NCBI GenBank assembly: GCA_029881795.1
Contig: JAOULX010000004.1
Location: 124,001-188,000, forward strand
Direction of reading: 5' to 3'
Length of the DNA: 64,000 nucleotides
Source of the DNA: Gammaproteobacteria bacterium
Lineage (GTDB): Bacteria; Pseudomonadota; Gammaproteobacteria; SZUA-229
The position numbers were made by a program, and so were the translations under genes. Within the stretch, counting starts at the first letter, position 1. Every line of letters begins with the position of its first letter. Shown piece by piece: positions 1 to 8,678 of this stretch. Below the pieces are notes generated by a model that was not told the origin of the DNA, ran no database searches, and saw nothing but the letters and a program-made list of their open reading frames with translations.

Positions 1-1
1 T

Positions 2-673
2 GCTGAATCACTTATTCGCTGGCTACACCCGGATCTTGGCCTGATTGCTCCGAACAAATTCATTCCCATTCTTGAAGAAACCGGCCTGATCATTGAGGTC
101 GGTGAATGGGTACTGAGAACAGCCTGCCGGCAGAACAAAGCTTGGCAATCAAAGGGATACCCTCCGATTCAAATTGCCGTTAACCTGTCACCCAGACAAT
201 TTCGTCAGACCAGTCTTGCGCATGACATAAAAAAAATCCTAGATGAAACCGCTCTGCAGGCACAATGGCTTGAACTAGAAGTCACTGAGAGTAGTATTAT
301 GGACAAGCCATTGGAGGTTGCAGATACTTTACAAAATCTGCATAAACTTGGTATTAAAATTTCTATTGATGATTTTGGAACCGGCTATTCTTCGCTCAAT
401 TATCTGAAAATATTTCCAATTGATGTGTTAAAAATAGACCGCTCTTTTATCCGAGACATTACCTTTGATAAAGATGACGAAACCATCGTCAAAACCATCA
501 TCGCAATGGGACATAATTTGGGCCTCAAAATTATTGCCGAAGGCGTTGAGGCAGAGCAACAACTGGATATTCTTAAACAATATAACTGTGAGTGGTATCA
601 GGGATATTATGGCAGCATGCCTGTGACTGCTGATGATTTTGAAAAACTATTAGTTAAAAATCAAACCGATTAA
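2..673 (+). CDS. EAL-domain cyclic-di-GMP phosphodiesterase (C-terminal part, cut by window edge)
   Basis: The reading frame is open from the left edge, so only the C-terminal EAL domain is visible and any sensor or GGDEF part lies outside. EAL proteins hydrolyse cyclic di-GMP to pGpG. The visible catalytic motifs include the ExL signature near the edge (here AESLIRW, so Ser replaces the usual Ala), the NLSPRQF region, EVTES, the metal-binding DDFGTGYSSL, KIDRSFI and EGVE. These metal- and substrate-binding residues appear intact, so activity is plausible. The next gene downstream on this strand, mltF, is about 780 bases away with a tRNA gene on the opposite strand between them, so no operon is evident. 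The link to the nearby motility genes is only suggestive. Confidence 0.9.
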   Translation, partial: AESLIRWLHPDLGLIAPNKFIPILEETGLIIEVGEWVLRTACRQNKAWQSKGYPPIQIAVNLSPRQFRQTSLAHDIKKILDETALQAQWLELEVTESSIMDKPLEVADTLQNLHKLGIKISIDDFGTGYSSLNYLKIFPIDVLKIDRSFIRDITFDKDDETIVKTIIAMGHNLGLKIIAEGVEAEQQLDILKQYNCEWYQGYYGSMPVTADDFEKLLVKNQTD

Positions 674-931
674 ACTGCACTGTAGCAAGCCACGACCTCA
701 GCACTGCTATCGAGACGTGTCTCGTTTGATCTTACTGACGAGTCATTGCTATCCAGCAACTGTTTAAAGTTACAGGAAATAATCCAGCTATAAAATAAGC
801 CAACTTGATCAATATTTGCTAGCGAAATAGCATTAGCTACTTCCTTGCCAGTCGAGTTTCGCTACCCTCACTCCACCTACACTCAGACAATTATCGAGAG
901 ATCACCGATCCTCACAATAATATTAGGCAAT
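674..931. other. Intergenic stretch without recognised gene
   Basis: No supported gene lies between the end of the EAL gene and the tRNA-Ser terminator. I see no hairpin with a T-run directly behind the EAL stop codon, and no recognisable promoter. Confidence 0.5.
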
Positions 932-964
932 AAAAAAGCCCGGCTATAAATCACCCGGGCTTTT
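932..964 (-). terminator. Intrinsic terminator behind tRNA-Ser (possibly bidirectional)
   Basis: A GC-rich inverted repeat (GCCCGG / CCGGGC) is separated by about 11 bases. Read on the minus strand it is followed by a run of six T residues, which is classic intrinsic terminator form, and it begins 8 bases past the tRNA 3' end. On the plus strand it is followed by TTTT, so it may also stop read-through from the EAL gene. Confidence 0.8.
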
Positions 965-971
965 AGATATT

Positions 972-1061
972 TGGCGGAGAAGGAGGGATTCGAACCCTCG
1001 ATACGGATGAACGTATACACACTTTCCAGGCGTGCTCCTTCGGCCACTCGGACACTTCTCC
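972..1061 (-). tRNA. tRNA-Ser (anticodon GGA)
   Basis: The minus strand folds as a 90-nt class II tRNA. The acceptor stem is GGAGAAG paired with CTTCTCC, followed by discriminator G and an encoded CCA end. A D-arm is present, the anticodon stem CACGC/GTGTG carries loop CTGGAAA (anticodon GGA), a long variable arm ATACG...CGTAT is present, and the T-arm contains GGTTCGAATCC. The long variable arm is the mark of tRNA-Ser. It reads UCC and UCU codons. I see no integrase gene or duplicated 3' end nearby, so there is no sign of its use as an attachment site. Confidence 0.97.
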
Positions 1062-1456
1062 AAATAATCTGACAGTATTATTTATATTATCGATAGCTTG
1101 AGAATTACAGCATCATTTATACCGATCAAAATGATATTAAGCTATTGATTTTATAAGCATATTTCAATCAGGCTGGCGATTCTAACACACTATATGACAA
1201 GCATTAGGATATTTTAATATTTTTTTTAAAAATCAGGCTGGGTTACGCCGATGCTTTACCGTGTCCGATAAAAGGTATTGTCCATACAATCACCGGTAAT
1301 TTTCAAGTTACAGCTTAAAAATCAATGACTTAGAAATATTTATAGACATTAATTATGCGTCAGGCTTTTTAACACCGTGATATATTTTACTCATCGATAA
1401 CAATTTCTATAGATAGGCTGGTAAAATATAACAACAGTAGAAGCGGAACCCATTGT
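1062..1456. other. Intergenic region upstream of mltF
   Basis: This AT-rich stretch of about 395 bases lies between the divergent tRNA-Ser and mltF genes and must contain both promoters. No consensus sigma70, sigma54 or sigma28 site stands out to me. The short word AGGCTG/AGGCTT recurs near 1171, 1232, 1361 and 1415, which is too little to call a repeat. No gene was recognised. Confidence 0.4.
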
Positions 1457-2899
1457 ATGCAACTATTCGAAAATCGCACCCAATGTTTTAAAATCGGCAT
1501 TGTGCTACTTACCACATTTCTAGTTGTTATCATTCTTTTTAATTTCATCCCTAATTTAGCTTATAACACGCTGGAAAAAGTTCTGTCACGGGGCGAACTG
1601 ACCGTTATAACCAGAAACAGTCCCACCACATTTTATGAATCCAATGATGGTGATAGCGGTCTGGAATATGATTTAATTAAAGGTTTTGCTGATTCACTAG
1701 GCGTTAAATTTAAATTTGTTGTTGCAAATAAATTTAACGATATTTTACCTACCGTTACCAATGGCTATGCTGATTTTGCTGCTGCAGGTTTAAGCATTAC
1801 TGATCAGCGCTTAAAAATTGTTAAATTCACGCCTCCTTACCAGCAGGTAACACAGCAGGTTATTTACCATCGTGACAATCAGAAACCCAAGACACTGGAA
1901 GACCTGGCCCATAAACACATCGAAATCGTCTCAGGCAGCAGTCATTCGCATAATTTAAGAAACTTATCCAAAGAATACCCAGAACTTAGCTGGACAGATA
2001 CCGAGACGGCAGACAGTGACCAGTTACTGCACTTCGTATCCGAAAAGCTAATTGAAAATACCATCTCTGACTCAAACGAGTTTATGATATATCGGCATTT
2101 TTTCCCGGAACTCGATGTCGCATTTGATATCAGCGAACCTGAGAACCTGGCCTGGGCATTTCCAAAAAGCAGCGATGACAGTCTTTTTCAAGCTGCCAGC
2201 AATTACTTACTAAAGATAAAAAACGATGGCACCTTAAAACAAATCATAGAACGTCATTACGGTCATACCAAGAAGTTTGACTATGTTGGCGTTCGACGTT
2301 TTGTACGGCATATCTCAACCCGTCTAAAATATTACAAATCACACTTTATCAAAGCCGCTGAAAAAAACAATTTGGACTGGACATTACTGGCAGCTGCCGG
2401 CTATCAAGAATCACACTGGGATCGCCGCGCCATTTCACCAACTGGCGTTCGTGGGATTATGATGTTGACTAGGAGAACGGCCGGTCAGCTGGGCGTAAAG
2501 AACAGGTTAAATGCTAAAAGCAGTATATTTGGTGGCGCCAAGTACCTTTCACAGCTGATAAGCCGGATGGATCAGGATATACCTGAGCCAGATCGTACTT
2601 GGATGGCATTGGCTTCTTATAATGTCGGTTTCGGCCACATGGAAGATGCAAGAAAGATCACAGAAAAACTGGGCAAGGATCCCAATAAATGGATTGATGT
2701 AAAGTCTGCGTTACCGCTGTTAGCTCAACGTCGCTGGTATAAAAAAACCAAGTATGGCTATGCGCGAGGCTGGGAACCTGTGAAGTATGTAGAGAACATT
2801 CGGAGTTATTACGACCTGTTAAACTGGGAAATTAACAAATCTAAACCAGCAGAAACCCCAGAGCCGGCTTCCATGCAGATACTGCCAAACATTTTATAA
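1457..2899 (+). CDS. mltF: Membrane-bound lytic murein transglycosylase F
   Basis: MltF cleaves the beta-1,4 bond between MurNAc and GlcNAc of peptidoglycan, forming 1,6-anhydroMurNAc, in the periplasm at the outer membrane. The N-terminus has a hydrophobic segment (about residues 13-33) acting as signal or anchor. A family-3 solute-binding-like domain follows (about 45-265), as in MltF, then a C-terminal SLT domain (about 290-430). The SLT domain contains the catalytic Glu at about residue 318 (YQESHW) and the motifs SPTGVRGIMMLT and ALASYNVG. The length (480 aa) is normal. The ATG is preceded only by a weak purine stretch. The gene stands alone, convergent with the chemotaxis cluster, and is probably a housekeeping wall-turnover enzyme. 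Confidence 0.93.
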   Translation: MQLFENRTQCFKIGIVLLTTFLVVIILFNFIPNLAYNTLEKVLSRGELTVITRNSPTTFYESNDGDSGLEYDLIKGFADSLGVKFKFVVANKFNDILPTVTNGYADFAAAGLSITDQRLKIVKFTPPYQQVTQQVIYHRDNQKPKTLEDLAHKHIEIVSGSSHSHNLRNLSKEYPELSWTDTETADSDQLLHFVSEKLIENTISDSNEFMIYRHFFPELDVAFDISEPENLAWAFPKSSDDSLFQAASNYLLKIKNDGTLKQIIERHYGHTKKFDYVGVRRFVRHISTRLKYYKSHFIKAAEKNNLDWTLLAAAGYQESHWDRRAISPTGVRGIMMLTRRTAGQLGVKNRLNAKSSIFGGAKYLSQLISRMDQDIPEPDRTWMALASYNVGFGHMEDARKITEKLGKDPNKWIDVKSALPLLAQRRWYKKTKYGYARGWEPVKYVENIRSYYDLLNWEINKSKPAETPEPASMQILPNIL

Positions 2900-2948
2900 A
2901 CTAACTTATACAGCTCAGGTATCAGGTACTACAAGAAGACTCTCAGTA

Positions 2949-3254
2949 TTAATCTATACTGAATAACTTATCAAAATTCGCTATCTGCAAGATATTTTTG
3001 ACTTCAGCATTAGCGTTTACGATTTTTATATCACCACCTAAAGTACCTGAATGCTCTTTAAGTAACAAAATCATACCTAATGCTGAGCTGTCCATATATT
3101 CAGTGCTTGTCATATCTAAAATAAATATTGTAGCGGCCTCTGTCGCACCTCTGTAGGCATCTCTAAACTCATGATGTGAACTGAAATCAAAGCGCCCATC
3201 AATTTTAATAACAACCTTTTTACCATCATCAGATTTTTCTACCGATATCGACAT
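2949..3254 (-). CDS. Small STAS-domain protein (anti-sigma-factor-antagonist type)
   Basis: This single STAS domain of about 101 aa resembles SpoIIAA/RsbV, with the switch loop MDSSALG carrying the Ser that is phosphorylated in that family. Such proteins act as phosphorylation-dependent protein-binding switches. I start it at the ATG at 3254, preceded by GGAGAG at good spacing; an in-frame GTG at 3266 directly abuts the stop of the upstream receptor gene. It is the last gene of the chemotaxis cluster and is tightly coupled to a receptor lacking a periplasmic domain, so it probably modulates signalling there. No serine kinase or phosphatase partner gene is visible, so the target is unknown. 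Confidence 0.85.
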   Translation of the reverse strand: MSISVEKSDDGKKVVIKIDGRFDFSSHHEFRDAYRGATEAATIFILDMTSTEYMDSSALGMILLLKEHSGTLGGDIKIVNANAEVKNILQIANFDKLFSID

Positions 3255-3266
3255 CTTTCTCTCCAC

Positions 3267-4466
3267 TTAAAATAATTCAATTTTACCTTCAGACATATTA
3301 TCTTGCTGAACTTTCGTTCTGGCAAGCTGACTTACTTCATCCAGTTCAGATTTTATTACCCTATTCATAGAAACAAGCACCTCTAAAATATCTTCTGGGT
3401 TGTTGTCCTCAAACTCTAATGCCTGAAGCTTACTATGCAGAAGATCAAAGCCACTCATAATCTGACATAAATGCATGTGTATATATTCACATAACTGGCG
3501 ACTAATATCCTCAAACTGAAGTGCCCGAACGGCCACATTAACCCCATTTTCAATATTTTCAGTGATATTACTAACTTCCGATAATTTGGTTGCTATAAAG
3601 ACATTCATGTCATTTAAACTGTCAAGCATCTCTTCGACACGATCCTTTGACTGTATGGCGACACTCATATCTTTTGATGCGATATCAGCTATGATTCTCT
3701 GGGCCTTAGTCATATCTGTAACTGAGCGCTGTACAGCAATCTTTATTTTTTCATTAAATTCATTAGAGCGCACTGAAAGTTCTCTGACTTCAGATGCAAC
3801 CACCGCAAAACCTCGACCAGCATCGCCGGCCCGAGCAGCCTCTATCGCGGCATTTAACGCTAGCAGATTAGTTTGATCCGCAATCGTCTTAGTATCACCC
3901 AGCAAACTGCTAATTTCATTCATATTGAGAACCATGTCATCAATAGTGTGAACCATAACCATACTTTCTTTGCTGACATTTATGATATGACTTATGAAGT
4001 AATTGAGTATCTCATCGGTTTCATTTGCAAACTGCTTAATTGTAATGCGATCAGAATCCGTCGAATTTGAGTCGCTCATATTAACAATAAGACTCATTAT
4101 CAGCCGCTCTTGAGAGCGCGCCTCAGAACTTAATGTTGAAAAACTATTACTGAGTGCAGATACAGCATCTGAGACCAGTTTACCGACCTGATCAGAACTG
4201 TCTTTTAGTAAGGCCAAATCATTCGAAACAAGTTTAATGAACTTTGTAATCTGTTCATTAACATCAGCCAGCTGAGACCTTTTGTCAGCTCCAGTTGATT
4301 GTTTTTGCATGTATTTTTGCTGACTTAAGTGCACAAAGAACACGTTAATCAGCCAGACAATTAGTATTATAAAAAGAGTCAGCACATTAGAAAAATAATT
4401 TAAAAAGAAAGATCCAAATAATATAGCAACAAGATTAACTGTAATGCTTGGCCAGTACTTTTTCAT
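3267..4466 (-). CDS. Methyl-accepting chemotaxis-type protein with no periplasmic sensor domain
   Basis: This protein of about 400 aa has two closely spaced N-terminal membrane segments (about residues 5-45 together) and no room for a periplasmic domain. A long cytoplasmic coiled coil follows with the receptor hairpin tip ([18 protein letters not shown], then [15 protein letters not shown]) that binds CheA and CheW. The C-terminal part has an LQFEDISRQ motif often seen in sensorless receptors of chemosensory clusters. The start is uncertain: ATG at 4466 is used, but GTG at 4478 with an upstream GGA is possible. It lies 15-27 bases after cheB and runs directly into the STAS gene, so it is part of the operon. 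The stimulus is unknown and may be internal or membrane-derived. Confidence 0.88.
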   Translation of the reverse strand: MKKYWPSITVNLVAILFGSFFLNYFSNVLTLFIILIVWLINVFFVHLSQQKYMQKQSTGADKRSQLADVNEQITKFIKLVSNDLALLKDSSDQVGKLVSDAVSALSNSFSTLSSEARSQERLIMSLIVNMSDSNSTDSDRITIKQFANETDEILNYFISHIINVSKESMVMVHTIDDMVLNMNEISSLLGDTKTIADQTNLLALNAAIEAARAGDAGRGFAVVASEVRELSVRSNEFNEKIKIAVQRSVTDMTKAQRIIADIASKDMSVAIQSKDRVEEMLDSLNDMNVFIATKLSEVSNITENIENGVNVAVRALQFEDISRQLCEYIHMHLCQIMSGFDLLHSKLQALEFEDNNPEDILEVLVSMNRVIKSELDEVSQLARTKVQQDNMSEGKIELF

Positions 4467-4493
4467 AATCCAGAGCACTTACCTAATTCCACT

Positions 4494-5588
4494 CTATGAA
4501 ACAGATGATTTTCGAGCAAATTTCATAATTTCTTTTGCGACACCATCAAGCGGTAGCTCTTTGTCAACCGCCCCAAGTTTTACTGCTGCACCAGGCATGC
4601 CCCAGACAACAGAAGTTTTTTCATCCTGTGCGATATTGTAAGCGCCAGCCTGCTTCATTTCTAACATGCCCTGTGCTCCATCAGCACCCATTCCTGTTAG
4701 CATTACTCCCATGACATTTGGGCCTGCACTTTTTGCAACAGATCTAAACAAAACATCGACACTGGGTTTATGTCGGTTAACCTCAGGGCCATCATTGAGC
4801 TCACAGATATATTTCGCACCAGTGCGCTTGATAATAAGATGTTTATCTCCCGGTGCAAGATAGACATGACCCGATATGATCTGATCTCCCTGCCTGGCTT
4901 CACGTACTCTCAAACTAGAATATTCATCAAGCCGGCGTGCAAAACTGGTACTAAAAGTAGCCGGTATGTGTTGAGCGATAACAATGCCAGGCACATCAGA
5001 GGGAAGTGCCATAATCACTTCTTTAATTGCTTCAGTGCCACCTGTTGATGCACCAATCGCAATAAATTTATCCGTTGTATTAACAATTGTTTGTGCTGAA
5101 CCACCCGCTAATATCGCATCCGCTGACAATTTTGGTGATACTTTCATGTTCTCAAATGTTTTGATGCGTTTTTCTATCTTACTAACATTAACTGTCGAGG
5201 CAATGATCACCTTTTCAATTATATCGTCTGCATAATCACTCAATGAATGCGTAAAATCTGTTTTGGGTTTGGGTATATAATCAATAGCACCACTTTCAAG
5301 TGCTTCGAGTGTCACATCAGCGCCGTCTTCGGTTAGTGTTGATATCATCACAACCGGTATCGGGCGAAGTCGCATAAGATTTTTCAGAAAGGTAACGCCA
5401 TCCATACGTGGCATTTCCACATCAAGCGTAATCACATCTGGGTTTAATTGTTTGATTTTATCCCGAGCTATAAAAGGATCCGCTGCCGTACCTACCACTT
5501 CAATCTTAGGACTAGAAGATAGTATCTCTGTTAATAGCTTACGCATCAGAGCTGCGTCATCAACAATCAGTACTTTTATTTTTGACAT
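4494..5588 (-). CDS. cheB: Chemotaxis protein-glutamate methylesterase/glutamine deamidase CheB
   Basis: CheB removes methyl groups from receptor glutamates and deamidates receptor glutamines, giving adaptation when phosphorylated by CheA. The N-terminal receiver domain has the acidic pair D10/D11 and phospho-acceptor D56 (ITLDVEMP). A linker follows, then the C-terminal methylesterase domain with the catalytic triad Ser181 (GASTGG), His207 (AQHIPA) and Asp303 (TGMGADG). The length of 364 aa is normal. It follows cheD by 16 bases and precedes the sensorless receptor gene. Its likely substrates are the two receptors in this cluster, one of which ends in a CheR/CheB-type tether pentapeptide. 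Confidence 0.97.
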   Translation of the reverse strand: MSKIKVLIVDDAALMRKLLTEILSSSPKIEVVGTAADPFIARDKIKQLNPDVITLDVEMPRMDGVTFLKNLMRLRPIPVVMISTLTEDGADVTLEALESGAIDYIPKPKTDFTHSLSDYADDIIEKVIIASTVNVSKIEKRIKTFENMKVSPKLSADAILAGGSAQTIVNTTDKFIAIGASTGGTEAIKEVIMALPSDVPGIVIAQHIPATFSTSFARRLDEYSSLRVREARQGDQIISGHVYLAPGDKHLIIKRTGAKYICELNDGPEVNRHKPSVDVLFRSVAKSAGPNVMGVMLTGMGADGAQGMLEMKQAGAYNIAQDEKTSVVWGMPGAAVKLGAVDKELPLDGVAKEIMKFARKSSVS

Positions 5589-5604
5589 AACGGATTAACT
5601 CTTT

Positions 5605-6234
5605 TTAAAACAGCTCAACATCACTGACAACAGGCGCTTTTTTAATCTCATCAAGATACCGGTTTTCTCTGGTAATAATTGTTTGATTATGCAGCTTTTT
5701 AAGCTTTTTAACCCTTGCTACACCCGTCTTTGGAAAGTAATTAACTTTCCTAGGATAGATATCGCCCACATCATCAGTTAGAACTGAAAAATTTTCCATT
5801 TTTAAGTATTCAAAAACAAAATCAATATTTTTCTGCCCAATATTCATTTTCATATCCAGAACCTTACCGCCACCAAAGACTTTAAACTCAAGGTTTCTGC
5901 GCTCACCACCGTAATGTAAAATATCGTTTATTAAATGCTCCATGGCATAATTACCATAACGCGCCGCGTCACTGACAATACTGCCATCATTGCTGTTGTC
6001 TTTAGGTAACATGAAGTGATTCATGCCGCCAATACCGTTTTTCGGATCTCGAATACAAACCGATATACAGGACCCAAGAACCGTTGTTATAAGCTCATTG
6101 GTCACTGACACATAATATTCGCCAGGTAATATTTTAGCGGCAACACAATCATTTGTTTTATCCCAGTAACGTTTAATTCCTTCAAACTCGGGTAGCGCCT
6201 TATGCAGCCGGTGTTTATCATCGCTTAATGCCAT
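5605..6234 (-). CDS. cheD: Chemoreceptor glutamine deamidase CheD
   Basis: CheD deamidates specific receptor glutamines to glutamates and, in some bacteria, works with CheC-type phosphatases. The family catalytic Cys (C56, in VLGSCISV) and His (H73, in GGMNHFMLP) are both present. At 209 aa it is somewhat longer than the usual 160-200 aa, with an N-terminal extension of about 40 residues and a basic C-terminal tail. Its ATG lies one base after the cheR stop codon, so the two are translationally coupled. No CheC or CheX gene is in the window. Confidence 0.95.
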   Translation of the reverse strand: MALSDDKHRLHKALPEFEGIKRYWDKTNDCVAAKILPGEYYVSVTNELITTVLGSCISVCIRDPKNGIGGMNHFMLPKDNSNDGSIVSDAARYGNYAMEHLINDILHYGGERRNLEFKVFGGGKVLDMKMNIGQKNIDFVFEYLKMENFSVLTDDVGDIYPRKVNYFPKTGVARVKKLKKLHNQTIITRENRYLDEIKKAPVVSDVELF

Positions 6235-6235
6235 A

Positions 6236-7081
6236 TCAGACTGTTTTCCTATAAATAGTATGCCCTACAGTCTGAAAATCTTTATTCATGGAATGAATAG
6301 ACTCAGAATGTCCAAGAATAAGATATCCGCCGTCATTTAATAGATCATAGTATCGTTCAATGATCATTTCCTTTGTAGGACCATCGAAATAAATAAATAC
6401 ATTTCGGCAAAAAATGATATCCAGTTTCTTTTTTAGTGGCCATTCCTGAATAAGGTTCAGTCGTTTAAAAGAAATTAACTGACGTAATTTATCATTAACT
6501 TTGACTATACCTTTATTCTCACCACTACCTTTACTAAACCAGCGAGCTTTTCGTGATTTGGAAATATTTTCGATTCTTTGAGAATCGTATACACCAGCAC
6601 GCGCGGTATTTAAAACATCTGAATCGATATCTGTTGCTAGAAATGAGATATCCCAGTTATCCAAATTCAAATTCTCAGCAAGTGTAATGGCTATCGAATA
6701 CGGCTCCTCACCTGTCGATGCTGCTGAACACCAGACCCGAAATGACTTTTTACCCGCATATTTAACCTTGAGCTCAGGAATAATATGACTAGCAAGATAA
6801 TCAAAATGGTAGTTTTCTCTGAAGAAGGATGTCAGATTAGTCGTTATTGAATTAATAAAGTTGGTGAACTCTTTATCATGGTTTTGCTTGAGATATGTAC
6901 AGTACTCAGAAAAATCCGCCATCCCGAGTGTACGCACACGTTTGGCAATACGCGCATAGTACATATCATATTTATCATCTGAAACAATAATACCGGAATA
7001 TTCATTGGCAACTTTTCTAAGGTAATTAAAGTCTTTTTCTGTAAAAACATATTCTCTGTTATGTTTGACTGCAATTGCCAT
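6236..7081 (-). CDS. cheR: Chemotaxis protein methyltransferase CheR (cluster copy)
   Basis: CheR transfers methyl groups from S-adenosylmethionine to receptor glutamates. The N-terminal helical CheR domain (about 1-75) is followed by a Rossmann-type SAM-binding domain with the motif VWCSAASTGEEPYS, an acidic FLATDID motif and IIFCRNVFIYF. The length of 281 aa is typical. It sits between the STAS/WGLF gene and cheD with almost no gap. A second, different CheR is encoded beside cheV at 47868-48701, so the cell has at least two methyltransferases. This copy probably serves the receptors of this cluster. Confidence 0.97.
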   Translation of the reverse strand: MAIAVKHNREYVFTEKDFNYLRKVANEYSGIIVSDDKYDMYYARIAKRVRTLGMADFSEYCTYLKQNHDKEFTNFINSITTNLTSFFRENYHFDYLASHIIPELKVKYAGKKSFRVWCSAASTGEEPYSIAITLAENLNLDNWDISFLATDIDSDVLNTARAGVYDSQRIENISKSRKARWFSKGSGENKGIVKVNDKLRQLISFKRLNLIQEWPLKKKLDIIFCRNVFIYFDGPTKEMIIERYYDLLNDGGYLILGHSESIHSMNKDFQTVGHTIYRKTV

Positions 7082-7086
7082 AAATA

Positions 7087-7878
7087 TTAACCTGCAATAT
7101 CTAATACATTATTAATAAATGAAGATGTTGATAGCAGCTCAATTTTTTCCGATGCATCTTTAACAACCAGTTTACAACTTCTTTTTTGCAGTTCTCTTTG
7201 GGCCACATAAAGCAACTGCAGACCGGTTGCATCCATCGTTTCAACTTCTTTTGCATCAACTACTATATCTATTTCCTTGTGAATCACTTCTTCAAACTCA
7301 TGATAGACTTTATTTATGTTAGCTACGTTAAACGCAGCAGGCAGTAAAATCGTTAATGCCTCCGCATCAATACTTGTGTCTTCGGGTGTATTTTCCGCAA
7401 ACAAACCCCAGGCGACACCCTCGCCAACAGGTAATGATTTTTCTGTAGCTTTTTCATCTTCAAACAAGCCCCAGGAGGCATCATTAGCCTGCACTGCTGG
7501 AGACTCTGTTATAAGCGGTTCATCATCAAACAAACCCCAGCCATCATCCGCCGCTACATTAACTGTTTTTTCTGTTACGGTATTAACCTCTGCTGCGACC
7601 TCAGTCTCCTGATGACTTAAAGTTGATATCTGATCTTGTTCAATATCTTTGGCTACTCCATCAGCAATATCAACCGCACTTCTAACTTTGGCATCAATAT
7701 CATCAAAAGAAATACCAAATTCACTGGCATCCTCACCGGTAATCCAGGATAGCGGATCATGTCCCAACTTTGATTTAAACGGACTTTTTTTAACAGCAAT
7801 TTTGTGCTTTTTAACTGCAGGAGATTTTTTCTTGACAGCCGTTGTTTTAGTAGTTTTTTTATCGCCTTTTTTAGCCAT
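7087..7878 (-). CDS. Lys-rich, WGLF-repeat STAS-domain protein coupled to ParA (putative ParA partner)
   Basis: This 263-aa protein has three parts. The first about 37 residues are very basic (15 Lys, repeats of KK with Ala, Thr, Ser, Pro) and probably disordered. An acidic linker follows with three copies of the WGLF motif (Trp at about 114, 136 and 157, spaced 22 and 21 residues). The C-terminus is a STAS domain (about 170-263) with the switch loop ETMDATGLQL, where Thr replaces the second Ser of SpoIIAA. The ATG overlaps the stop of the ParA-like gene (TGATG), so the two are coupled. Positively charged disordered N-termini are used by ParB-like partners to stimulate ParA ATPases, so I infer a ParA-partner role linked to the chemosensory array. 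I recognise no characterised homologue with this arrangement. Confidence 0.85.
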   Translation of the reverse strand: MAKKGDKKTTKTTAVKKKSPAVKKHKIAVKKSPFKSKLGHDPLSWITGEDASEFGISFDDIDAKVRSAVDIADGVAKDIEQDQISTLSHQETEVAAEVNTVTEKTVNVAADDGWGLFDDEPLITESPAVQANDASWGLFEDEKATEKSLPVGEGVAWGLFAENTPEDTSIDAEALTILLPAAFNVANINKVYHEFEEVIHKEIDIVVDAKEVETMDATGLQLLYVAQRELQKRSCKLVVKDASEKIELLSTSSFINNVLDIAG

Positions 7879-8636
7879 CAAAAAGTTCTCCCTTTAATAA
7901 CGTCTTTAACAAGCGATGCATATTCATCAGCTGATTTACTATTCTCTTTATATTCAAATACAGACTGCCCAAAGCCGGGGGACTCAGCAAGCGCTGCGGC
8001 CTCAGAAATAGAAGTTTTTAACACTGAACCGGGAAAATACTCGATAAGTTTTTCACGTACCTCCTGTGCCAGTTTTCTTCTCTCATGAAAGCGACTTAAA
8101 ACAATCCATTGCTTATAAGTCTTCTGCAAGGCTTCTTCAAAATTGGTAAGCGTAGACATTAAATGTGACAATCCCTGCATAGCCAGATAATCTCCTGTCA
8201 TCGGTATCAGTATTTCTTCAGCCGCAAAAAGCGCATTAATTACAAGCAAGCCTGACGAAGGTGGACTATCGATAATAATAAAGTCCACCGCCTCGTCATA
8301 CTGATCGAGTGCCCGCTTCAGCAGCAGACCTCTCGATTTTCCACCTTCAAGATTTTCAACTTCATTCAAATGGCCGCCAGCAGATACCAATTTAAGGTTA
8401 TCACGCACCTTCAGCTGCACACTTTTCAACGGGATACCCTTTAAAAACACAGCATCCAAACCTGCGATATCCTCACGTGTTACACCAAGACTCGAAGCAA
8501 GATGTGCCTGCGGGTCAAGATCTATAGCAAGCACACGATAGCCACTCAATGCCAGACCATGAGCCAGATTAACAGCCGTGGTCGTTTTGCCCACACCACC
8601 TTTTTGATTTATGACTGATATTAACCTTGCAGTCAT
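7878..8636 (-). CDS. ParA/MinD-family ATPase of the chemotaxis cluster
   Basis: This 252-aa protein has the deviant Walker A motif of ParA ATPases (KGGVGKTTT, residues 12-20), Walker A' (IDLDPQ) and Walker B (FIIIDSPPS). Family members in chemotaxis operons (ParC in Vibrio and Pseudomonas, PpfA in Rhodobacter) position or segregate chemoreceptor arrays, at poles or over the nucleoid. It lies downstream of cheW and is coupled to the Lys-rich STAS gene. No ParP-type gene (a long protein ending in a CheW-like domain) is seen here, so the neighbouring STAS protein or the second CheW may provide the contact to the array. A plasmid or chromosome segregation role is unlikely given the context. Confidence 0.92.
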   Translation of the reverse strand: MTARLISVINQKGGVGKTTTAVNLAHGLALSGYRVLAIDLDPQAHLASSLGVTREDIAGLDAVFLKGIPLKSVQLKVRDNLKLVSAGGHLNEVENLEGGKSRGLLLKRALDQYDEAVDFIIIDSPPSSGLLVINALFAAEEILIPMTGDYLAMQGLSHLMSTLTNFEEALQKTYKQWIVLSRFHERRKLAQEVREKLIEYFPGSVLKTSISEAAALAESPGFGQSVFEYKENSKSADEYASLVKDVIKGRTF

Positions 8637-8678
8637 TCACTATCGCCTTATTTATGTTGTTAGGAAGCATACGCAGAA

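Noticed and set aside
962-1070. tRNA-Ser as attachment site of an integrated element
   Set aside because: No integrase gene, no duplicated tRNA end and no foreign gene block is next to it; both sides look like normal chromosomal sequence.
1171-1430. Possible structured RNA or cyclic-di-GMP riboswitch upstream of mltF
   Set aside because: No conserved riboswitch core could be traced; only short AGGCTG words recur at irregular spacing.
2943-2962. Inverted repeat TCAGTAT/ATACTGA at the end of the small STAS gene
   Set aside because: Short and AT-rich, overlapping the stop codon, and not followed by a T-run on the transcribed strand; not enough for a terminator call.
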